Assembly (NCBI RefSeq): GCF_001567565.1
Contig: NZ_LSSW01000010.1
Span: forward strand, 1 to 38,515
Reading direction: 5' to 3'
Length of the DNA stretch: 38,515 nt
Origin: Ectopseudomonas composti
GTDB lineage: Bacteria > Pseudomonadota > Gammaproteobacteria > Pseudomonadales > Pseudomonadaceae
The position numbers were made by a program, and so were the translations under genes. The notes below the pieces were generated by a model. The model saw nothing but the letters and a program-made list of their open reading frames with translations. It searched no databases and was not told the DNA's origin. This document shows positions 32,903 through 38,515 of the stretch, piece after piece. The first letter of the stretch is position 1. The number at the start of each line of letters is the position of its first letter.

Positions 32903-32936
32903 AAATGCCCGTATCCAGCGGATACGGGCATTTTTT
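32903..32936 (+). terminator. Strong intrinsic terminator after porin gene
   Basis: AAATGCCCGTATCC (32903-32916), loop AGC and GGATACGGGCATTT (32920-32933), with the U-run at 32931-32936, form a 14-base perfect stem. The A-rich left arm may make it work for the convergent DUF2388 gene too. Confidence 0.92.
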
Positions 32937-32952
32937 ATGGGCGTGAATTACC

Positions 32953-33294
32953 TCAGTGGGCAGCAGCTGCGCTAGCGTCGAGCGGCGCTGCCGAGCTCGC
33001 GAGAATGGCGCTGGCCAGGGCCATATCGTCGGCATCCTGTAGTTGCGGGTTGGCGCTGCGCAACTGCTGCATCGCCGCCTCCAGATGGGGGCCACGAATC
33101 TCGCCGTTGCTGGCGACGAAGCTGCTGGCATCTTCTTCGGCGGCAGCGACCAGCTTGCGATCCTTGAAGGTCAGGTAGGTCGAGGCGGTAGTGGCGCCCG
33201 AGGACAGAATATCGCGCAGCATGCCATCGGCTGCTGCGGTCTGGGCGATCAGGCAGGCACTGAACGCCAGTGCGGCACGGCTTGTTACACGCAT
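32953..33294 (-). CDS. DUF2388-type small secreted protein
   Basis: This 113-residue protein has a signal peptide (about 1-22, TSRAALAFSACLIAQTAAA). The mature body starts DGMLRDILSSGATTASTYLTF and includes KLVAAAEEDASSFVASNGEIRGPHLEAAMQ. It matches the Pseudomonas DUF2388 family of periplasmic or exported proteins of unknown function. GGAG (CACAGGAG, about 33305-33312) precedes the ATG. It shares a terminator with the convergent porin. Confidence 0.75.
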   Translation of the reverse strand: MRVTSRAALAFSACLIAQTAAADGMLRDILSSGATTASTYLTFKDRKLVAAAEEDASSFVASNGEIRGPHLEAAMQQLRSANPQLQDADDMALASAILASSAAPLDASAAAAH

Positions 33295-33382
33295 GGTGAA
33301 ACTCCTGTGGGGTGGCTCTTAACCTAGGAGTCACGCCAGCCGCTGGTGGTTCCTTGCAGGCGATGGCCGGTTGCCAGGCCGG

Positions 33383-33637
33383 TCAGCTGCGCACCTTGCC
33401 TGGGCGCTGCTGGTAACGCCGCCAGATCAGCGCGGAGAGCACAGCCAGTGCGCCGAACAGCAGGAACTGCCACGCCCAGGGCAGGTCGGGGAGCAGATAG
33501 GTCAGTGCGCCGACAGAGATGGCGACAAGGCCCATCCACAGCAGGTAGCCGCCGGCACCGAAGACTTCGAGAATCAGTAGCACTGTGGCCAGGGCCAGCC
33601 AGTCCCAAAACGACAGATTTTGCAGGTAGGTGATCAT
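33383..33637 (-). CDS. Short NfeD-like membrane protein
   Basis: This 84-residue protein with two or three membrane helices (LALATVLLILEVFGAGGYLL, WMGLVAISVGALTYLL and FLLFGALAVLSALIW) resembles the membrane part of NfeD/YbbJ proteins. Those normally continue with an OB-fold domain and pair with an SPFH protein. Here it stops after RRYQQRPGKVRS. In the +1 frame the next bases read QGAQLTG and later GWRDS, weakly like the start of the OB domain, so a frameshifted or shortened gene is possible. No SPFH partner is adjacent. Confidence 0.6.
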   Translation of the reverse strand: MITYLQNLSFWDWLALATVLLILEVFGAGGYLLWMGLVAISVGALTYLLPDLPWAWQFLLFGALAVLSALIWRRYQQRPGKVRS

Positions 33638-33960
33638 GGATGGACGCGACTACCCATGCTCAGAGTGTTCGCTGATCGCCCTTCGATGTGCATTGCATAG
33701 ACTCCATTGCCAGATCACTCAATCTAAGCACAGCTGCCGGCGCTCTGCCGCCGACCCCTTCGCAAGGTGGGCAGTTGCCCGGTGGTTCATGAGCGCTTGG
33801 GCACATGGACGGCCTATGCCGCTGCCGTTCGGGGCGGCACAGCAGTTGTGAGGTACGCCGAGCTGAGTTGTGCAGCAGCAGGTTGCCGAGTCAGTTCAGC
33901 GATTGCCGGTAGCTGTTCACCCGGCATGCGCAGATGAGCGCTGAGGCGAGTGCGCGAGCT
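33638..33960. other. Intergenic stretch without recognised gene
   Basis: This 323-base region between the NfeD-like gene and the 3' end of the GspE-type ATPase gene holds a 73-codon plus-strand frame (33630-33851) with no ribosome-binding site and no recognisable features. I see no clear terminator or repeat. Confidence 0.5.
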
Positions 33961-35745
33961 TCAGCGTTGCTCGCTCTGCGGCGTGACGCGTAGCACTTCC
34001 TCGATGGTGGTCAGCCCGGCCGCGACCTTCTGTGCGCCGGACAGGCGCAGGCTGCGCATGCCGTCCTTGAAGGCGGCGCGGCGCAAGGCGGAGAGATCGG
34101 TATCGGCGTTGATCAGCGGCTTGATCGTATCGTTGAGCAACATGATCTCGTACACCCCGGCGCGTCCGCGGTAGCCGGTTTCGCGGCATTCCAGACAGCC
34201 GACGGCATGGTGCGCCTGAGTCGGCAGTGGCGAGCTCCAGGGGCGCGTCAGGCCGCTCCAGGTGTCTTCGTCCAGTTGTACCGGCGCCTTGCAGTGCGGG
34301 CACAGGGTGCGCACCAGGCGTTGGGCCATGACGCCGAGAATGGTCGCCTTGAGCAGGTAATGCGGCACGCCCAGTTCCAGCAGGCGGGTGATGGCGCTAG
34401 GGGCGTCGTTGGTGTGCAGGGTGGAGAGCACCAGGTGGCCGGTCAGCGCGGCCTGGATCGCCATTTCTGCGGTTTCCAGGTCGCGGATCTCACCGACCAT
34501 GATGATGTCCGGGTCCTGACGCATCAGGGCACGCACGCCGCTGGCGAAATTCAGGTCGATATTGTGCTGCACCTGCATCTGGTTGAAGGCGCCCTCGATC
34601 ATTTCGATCGGGTCCTCGATGGTGCAGACGTTCACCTCCTCGGTCGCCAGTTGCTTGAGGGTGGTGTAGAGCGTGGTGGTCTTGCCCGAGCCGGTGGGGC
34701 CGGTGACCAGGATGATGCCGTTGGGCTGGCTGGTCATGCTTGCCCAGCGGCGCAGGTCTTCGGGGGAAAAGCCGAGTTGGTCCGGGCTTTTCAGTAACAC
34801 TTCCGGGTCAAAGATACGCATCACCATCTTCTCGCCGAAGGCGGTGGGCAGGGTGGAAAGACGCAACTCCACTTCGCTGCCATCCGGGGTCTTGGTCTTG
34901 ACCCGGCCGTCCTGTGGTTTGCGTTTCTCGGCGATGTTCATGCGGCCGAGGTTCTTCAGGCGGCTGACCACCGCCATAGTGACCTGCGCAGGGAACTGGT
35001 AGACGGTGTGCAGCACGCCATCGATGCGAAAGCGCACCGTGCCCTGCTCGCGACGGGGCTCGATGTGGATATCGCTGGCGCGCTGCTGGAAGGCGTACTG
35101 GAACAGCCAGTCGACGATATTGACGATGTGTGCGTCGTTGGCGTCGGGCTCCTGATCCTGAGCGCCGAGGCTGAGCAGTTGCTCGAAATTGCCGACGCCG
35201 CTGATCTTCTGGTCGGTGGCGTTGGCTCCGCTGACCGAGCGGGCCAGGCGATAGAACTCGGTGGTGAAGCGCTGGATGTCGCTGGGGTTGGCCACCACGC
35301 GCTTGATCCGGCGTTTGAGCACATGCACCAGGTTGGCTTCCCAGCTGTGTACCAGAGGCTGGCTGCTGGCGATGGTCACACTCTCGCTGTCCACTGCCAC
35401 TGCAAGGATCTTGTGGCGTTGGGCGAAGGCGTAGGACATCAGTGGGGTGATGGCCGGTACGTCGATCTTCAGCGGATCGATGCGCAGATACGGCTGGCCG
35501 GCGAAATTGGCCAGCCAGACGGTGAGAATCTCCAGGTCGAGCTTCTTGCCCGGGCGCGACAGATCGTCGACCTGCTGCGCGGCGAGAAACTCCAGTGGGT
35601 GCTGGGTGTTGTTCAGCGAGCTGCGACGAATCGCCAGGCATTGCTCGGCTACATCCTGTTCGACCCGGCCTTGGGCCACCAGCTCGCGCAGCAGGTCGCC
35701 GAGATCCAGTACACGGTCAGGTGCGGTAGCGGTGAAGGCGGACAT
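33961..35745 (-). CDS. GspE/PilB-family secretion ATPase
   Basis: This 594-residue type II secretion / type IV pilus assembly ATPase has an N-terminal MshEN-like domain (about 1-160) and an N2 region with RASDIHIEPR. Walker A is GPTGSGKTTT, the Asp box TIEDPIEMIEGAFNQ, Walker B DIIMVGEIRDLETAE and the His box STLHTNDAPSAITRLLELGV. The C-terminal tetracysteine zinc site is CPHC...CLEC, with the usual domain after it. It should power assembly of a pseudopilus or pilus. No other secretion or pilus genes are adjacent, so it is an orphan whose machine is unknown. AGGA about eight bases upstream supports the ATG at 35745. Confidence 0.92.
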   Translation of the reverse strand: MSAFTATAPDRVLDLGDLLRELVAQGRVEQDVAEQCLAIRRSSLNNTQHPLEFLAAQQVDDLSRPGKKLDLEILTVWLANFAGQPYLRIDPLKIDVPAITPLMSYAFAQRHKILAVAVDSESVTIASSQPLVHSWEANLVHVLKRRIKRVVANPSDIQRFTTEFYRLARSVSGANATDQKISGVGNFEQLLSLGAQDQEPDANDAHIVNIVDWLFQYAFQQRASDIHIEPRREQGTVRFRIDGVLHTVYQFPAQVTMAVVSRLKNLGRMNIAEKRKPQDGRVKTKTPDGSEVELRLSTLPTAFGEKMVMRIFDPEVLLKSPDQLGFSPEDLRRWASMTSQPNGIILVTGPTGSGKTTTLYTTLKQLATEEVNVCTIEDPIEMIEGAFNQMQVQHNIDLNFASGVRALMRQDPDIIMVGEIRDLETAEMAIQAALTGHLVLSTLHTNDAPSAITRLLELGVPHYLLKATILGVMAQRLVRTLCPHCKAPVQLDEDTWSGLTRPWSSPLPTQAHHAVGCLECRETGYRGRAGVYEIMLLNDTIKPLINADTDLSALRRAAFKDGMRSLRLSGAQKVAAGLTTIEEVLRVTPQSEQR

Positions 35746-35869
35746 GCGGGTTCCTCGGGATCGGCCTGAACAAGGGTAGCAGGCCGCTTTTCAACGACCT
35801 TCTCAGCCTCGCTAGGATGCCCGAAAAGCGCTGCAAGGGCGAAGGGCCCGACGTGACCGAGCGCCCGCT

Positions 35870-36196
35870 TCAGGCCACCTCAGTCACCAGGTTGTGATCC
35901 AGGCGCTGCCAGCTCACCTCCCAGACGCAAACCAGGCCGCGCAGCTTCTGTGCCAATACGCCCGCTCGGTGCTGCGAGATACCGGGTAGGCGCAGGCTGA
36001 TATGCAGGTCATCCTGCAGGCGCTGCATGTGCAGCGCTTCAGGCAGCAATTGCAGTTGGGCGAACAGGCCGAGCAGGCGGCACATGACATCCGCCTCGGC
36101 GTCGGTGCGCAGCTGGTACTCGACGCAGGCGTCGGGACGATCCTGCCAGGGATCGCGGCGATGGGGGGCGAGGGCAAACGCAGTGGTATCAGGCAT
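35870..36196 (-). CDS. Small ACT-like domain protein
   Basis: This 108-residue soluble protein is of uncertain function. Residues about 25-100 alternate strands and helices (VEYQLRTDAEADVMCRLLGL, LPEALHMQRLQDDLHISLRL, AQKLRGLVCVWEVSWQ) in a pattern like small ACT regulatory domains such as IlvM. This is a resemblance by eye, not a database hit. It is divergent from an Lrp/AsnC regulator whose C-terminal RAM domain has a similar fold, with a 127-base shared promoter region. The pair may respond to the same amino acid. Confidence 0.6.
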   Translation of the reverse strand: MPDTTAFALAPHRRDPWQDRPDACVEYQLRTDAEADVMCRLLGLFAQLQLLPEALHMQRLQDDLHISLRLPGISQHRAGVLAQKLRGLVCVWEVSWQRLDHNLVTEVA

Positions 36197-36293
36197 GGTG
36201 GTGGCTCGGGCAGGTTTTGCCTAAGTTTCCGCCTTGTTCCGGCAAAAGTTCTGCCTTGTTTTCTGTGTTAATCGCGTTTCGCTGGATAGACTT

Positions 36294-36308
36294 GCCTAGA
36301 TATTAGGC
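36294..36308. promoter_or_regulatory. Palindromic operator candidate before the Lrp-type gene
   Basis: GCCTA-GATAT-TAGGC is a perfect 15-base palindrome with an AT-rich centre ending 15 bases before the regulator's ATG. A further CTAGG at 36312-36316 can pair with CCTAG at 36295-36299. Lrp/AsnC proteins bind sites of this size and commonly repress their own genes, so autoregulation is likely. Confidence 0.5.
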
Positions 36309-36323
36309 TAACTAGGAATTTTT

Positions 36324-36791
36324 ATGTCTGTCGCTCTGGATTCATACGATCAACGCATTCTTGCCCTGCTACAGGAGGATGCCGGGCTTTCCACTGCCGA
36401 GATTGCCGAGCGCATCGGACTGTCGCAGTCGCCCTGCTGGCGCCGTATCCAGCGGCTCAAGGAGGAGGGGGTTATCCGCAAGCAGGTGACGCTGCTCGAT
36501 CGCAAGCGCATCGGCCTGCACACGCAGGTGTTCGCTCAGGTCAAGCTCAACGCCCATGGTCGCTCCAACCTGACCGAGTTCGCCGAAGCGATGCGCGAGT
36601 TTCCCGAGGTGTTGGAGTGCCATGTGCTGATGGGCGCCGTGGACTTCATGCTGCGCATCGTCACGCGCGATATCGAGGCTTATGAGCGTTTCTTCTTCGA
36701 AAAGCTGTCGCTGGTGCCCGGTATCCAGGAGGTGAACTCCATCGTCGCGTTATCGGAGATCAAGTCCACCACCAGTTTGCCGCTTGCTTAG
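36324..36791 (+). CDS. Lrp/AsnC family transcriptional regulator
   Basis: This 155-residue regulator has an N-terminal winged helix-turn-helix (about 5-60, LDSYDQRILALLQED and AEIAERIGLSQSPCWRRIQR) and a C-terminal RAM ligand-binding domain (about 65-145, TQVFAQVKLNAHG and VLECHVLMGAVDFMLRIVTR). It binds DNA as oligomers and senses amino acids. AGGA nine bases before supports the ATG. Its TAG stop overlaps the TAA stop of the convergent DUF502 gene by two bases. The target genes cannot be deduced; the divergent ACT-like gene is a candidate. Confidence 0.92.
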   Translation: MSVALDSYDQRILALLQEDAGLSTAEIAERIGLSQSPCWRRIQRLKEEGVIRKQVTLLDRKRIGLHTQVFAQVKLNAHGRSNLTEFAEAMREFPEVLECHVLMGAVDFMLRIVTRDIEAYERFFFEKLSLVPGIQEVNSIVALSEIKSTTSLPLA

Positions 36792-37459
36792 GGCTTTACC
36801 ACTATGGGCTCGCTCTGCTGCTGCGCTCGCTTGCCTGGCGGTGTCAGGCCCATGGATACATAGATGCTGGTCAGCTGATCCACGCCCATGTCGGCTGGAC
36901 GTACCCATTGCTCCGGTACGTAGAGCAGGCCGCCACCGACGGGGATCGGCGCGGTGGGAATGAGGATGGCGCAGTAGGCACGCCCCTCCAGCTCGACGCT
37001 TTCCGAACTCGGGCGCAGGGCGAGCACGGCAGCGCCATCGCCACCGAAGAAGCACCAGACCGGGGCCATGGTGGTGATGTCCGGGTTCTTGCTCTTGTCC
37101 AGCAGGCCAACGAAACGATCGGCCAGGTTGTAGAAATTGCCGATTAGCGGGGTGCGGCGCAGCGTGTGGTCGAACAGCCAGGCCAGGGGGCGACGCAGGC
37201 CCAGTTGCACGGCCAGACCCAGTGGGTAGAGGCTGCCCAGCAGCACCAGGCTGCCCAGCAGGTAAGCCATGTAGCCGTTGCTGGAAAAGGGTTGGCCGAG
37301 CGCCGCGAATAACTGGCCGATCAGGGTCGAGGGGCCGACCAGGCGATTGAGCAGGCTGAATATCCAGGCGAGCAGCGCCAGGGTCAGCACCAGCGGAAGT
37401 AACGCCAGCAGGCCGGTCAGCCAGGTGGTCACGATGGATTTCAGGCTGCGTCTGATCAT
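36788..37459 (-). CDS. DUF502 family membrane protein
   Basis: This 223-residue inner-membrane protein has two N-terminal helices (about 8-38 and 62-85) and the family motifs LGLRRPLAWLFDHTLRRTPLIGNFYN, VWCFFGGDGAAVLALR and AILIPTAPIPVGGGLLYVPE. Its function is unknown. An AAGGAAAT about 10 bases upstream supports ATG 37459; the much longer in-frame extension to 38011 runs antisense through the TRAP transporter gene and is rejected. It lies tail to tail with the Lrp-type gene. Confidence 0.85.
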   Translation of the reverse strand: MIRRSLKSIVTTWLTGLLALLPLVLTLALLAWIFSLLNRLVGPSTLIGQLFAALGQPFSSNGYMAYLLGSLVLLGSLYPLGLAVQLGLRRPLAWLFDHTLRRTPLIGNFYNLADRFVGLLDKSKNPDITTMAPVWCFFGGDGAAVLALRPSSESVELEGRAYCAILIPTAPIPVGGGLLYVPEQWVRPADMGVDQLTSIYVSMGLTPPGKRAQQQSEPIVVKP

Positions 37460-37592
37460 GCCGCGATTTCCTTGATGAATGTGCCGGGGGACTTTACGCC
37501 AGGACGTTCTGTACTGGGCAGTCATCTCTGCTGCGTGAGTGGGAAAATGGCGACAACACTTTTCCTCGGACTGCCTGGTTTTCATGACGTGC

Positions 37593-37621
37593 AAAAAAAG
37601 CCCGGCACTGAGGCCGGGCTT
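37593..37621 (-). terminator. Intrinsic terminator of the TRAP transporter operon
   Basis: On the minus strand AAGCCCGGC (37621-37613), loop, GCCGGGCTT (37606-37598) is followed by a run of T (37599-37593). It lies about 45 bases after the dctM stop, in the 206-base gap before the DUF502 gene. Confidence 0.9.
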
Positions 37622-37665
37622 AGCAGGTACACAAGGTACCGAAGTAGCGTCTTTGCGTTGAGCGC

Positions 37666-38515
37666 TTACATCCCCAGCCAGTTCGGCAGGGCCATGGACA
37701 CGGCCGGGATGTAGGTGATCACCATGAGGAAGCTGATCAGCATCATCAGCCACGGCAGCGCCGCGCGGATCACCGCCGTCAGCGGCATGCCGGTCACCGC
37801 CGAGGTGACGAACAGGTTCAGCCCCACCGGTGGCGTGATCAGGCCGATCTCCATGTTCACCACCATGATGATGCCCAGGTGGATCGGGTCGATGCCCAGC
37901 TGCATGGCAATCGGGAACAGGATCGGCGCCAGGATCAGGATGATCGCCGACGGCTCCATGAAGGCACCGGCGATCAGCAGCACGATGTTCACCACCAGCA
38001 GGAACTGCCACGGCTGCAGGCCCAGTTCCACCACCCAGGCGGTGATTTGCTGCGGGATCTGCTCGGTGGTCAGCACGTGGGCGAAGAGCATGGCGTTGGC
38101 GATGATGAACATCAGCATGATGGTCAGCTTGCCGGACTCCAGCAGCACCTTAGGGCACTCGCGGATCTTCAGGTCCTTGTACACGAACAGGGCGACGAAG
38201 CCGGCGTACACCGCGGCCACGGCCGCAGCCTCGGTCGGGGTGAACATGCCGGTGTAGATACCACCGAGGATGATCACCATCAGCAGCAGGCCCCAGAACG
38301 CTTCACGGGCGGAACGCAGCCACTCGCGGAAGCTGGCGCGCGGCAGGGCCGGCAGCTTCTTGATGCGCGCGACGATGTAGATCGCCACCATCAGCACCAG
38401 GCCGAGCAGCAGGCCCGGCACTACACCGGCCATGAACAGCTTGCCCACCGACTGCTCGGTGGCGGCGGCGTACACCACCATCACGATCGACGGCGGAATC
38501 AGGATGCCCAGGGTA
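37666..38515 (-). CDS. dctM: TRAP transporter large permease DctM (3' part)
   Basis: At least 283 C-terminal residues of a TRAP-type C4-dicarboxylate transporter large membrane subunit are present. The frame stays open to the window edge, so the 5' part (about 140-150 residues by family length) is missing. Visible features are ILIPPSIVMVVYAAATEQSV, GGIYTGMFTPTEAAAVAAVYA, GAFMEPSAIILILAPILFPI and MEIGLITPPVGLNLFVTSAV, all typical of the DctM family, with many membrane helices. With DctP and DctQ, presumably encoded beyond the edge, it would drive Na+-coupled uptake of succinate, fumarate or malate. Confidence 0.9.
   Translation of the reverse strand, partial: TLGILIPPSIVMVVYAAATEQSVGKLFMAGVVPGLLLGLVLMVAIYIVARIKKLPALPRASFREWLRSAREAFWGLLLMVIILGGIYTGMFTPTEAAAVAAVYAGFVALFVYKDLKIRECPKVLLESGKLTIMLMFIIANAMLFAHVLTTEQIPQQITAWVVELGLQPWQFLLVVNIVLLIAGAFMEPSAIILILAPILFPIAMQLGIDPIHLGIIMVVNMEIGLITPPVGLNLFVTSAVTGMPLTAVIRAALPWLMMLISFLMVITYIPAVSMALPNWLGM

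Noticed and set aside
32903..32936. Possible small RNA hairpin after the porin
   Set aside because: A perfect stem with a U-run immediately after the stop codon is adequately explained as an intrinsic terminator.
33630..33851. 73-codon plus-strand ORF with several cysteines
   Set aside because: It starts inside the antisense of the NfeD-like gene, has no ribosome-binding site and no recognisable motif.
36788..38011. 407-codon extension of the DUF502 gene
   Set aside because: The extension reads through the TRAP permease gene in another frame on the same strand and adds a non-family sequence; the ATG at 37459 gives the normal length.

Overview
This looks like a chromosomal segment of a Pseudomonas-type gammaproteobacterium. 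The coding is GC-rich. It carries Pseudomonas-type REP palindromes and a lsfA-ssuEADCBF sulfonate operon. The order GGDEF/EAL protein, small ORF, desA, PAS-GGDEF protein, oprE-like porin resembles, from memory, the PA0284-PA0291 region of P. aeruginosa PAO1. The integron remnant at the left edge suggests the P. mendocina/P. stutzeri side of the genus rather than P. aeruginosa itself; that is inference.

Layout. (1) 1-951 is accessory DNA. It holds one complete integron gene cassette (27-816) with its attC site and an AT-rich gene of unknown function with a HEPN-like RNKHGAH motif. An attI-like site follows, but no integrase gene. Next to it are two inverted pairs of 22-bp-spaced TGTCGC repeats that look like Tn7/Tn5053-type transposon ends. 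(2) 952-1466 has no gene but carries two copies of a repeat containing a perfect DnaA box. (3) 1467-2801 is chrA, a chromate transporter. (4) 3076-10979 is kdpFABCDE, the high-affinity potassium pump with its sensor kinase and regulator, preceded by a KdpE-like operator. (5) 11078-16732 is lsfA-ssuEADCBF, for organosulfonate uptake and desulfonation under sulfate starvation. It is interrupted by several palindromic repeats. (6) 17112-19873 is sbp-cysT-cysW, a sulfate ABC importer that lacks cysA. The promoter regions of (5) and (6) share a GGTTATAA-plus-AT-rich element.

(7) 19972-28732 is a minus-strand run of five tightly packed signalling genes. In transcription order they are a PAS-PAS-GGDEF-EAL protein, an unannotated 56-residue ORF, a 1387-residue sensor kinase (GAF, five PAS), a single-domain receiver and an Hpt-REC-REC-GGDEF protein. 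The parts could form a phosphorelay ending in cyclic-di-GMP synthesis. (8) 28901-32847 holds desA (fatty-acid desaturase), a PAS-GGDEF diguanylate cyclase and an OprD-family porin with a sigma-54-like promoter. (9) 32953-38515 holds small secreted or membrane proteins (DUF2388, short NfeD-like), an orphan GspE/PilB ATPase, a small ACT-like protein divergent from an Lrp/AsnC regulator, a DUF502 membrane protein and the 3' part of a TRAP transporter gene (dctM).

I saw no CRISPR array, rRNA or tRNA. The least explained parts are the integron/transposon junction at the left end, the small coupled ORF at 26259-26429, the five-gene signalling operon, and the sulfate transporter without its ATPase.
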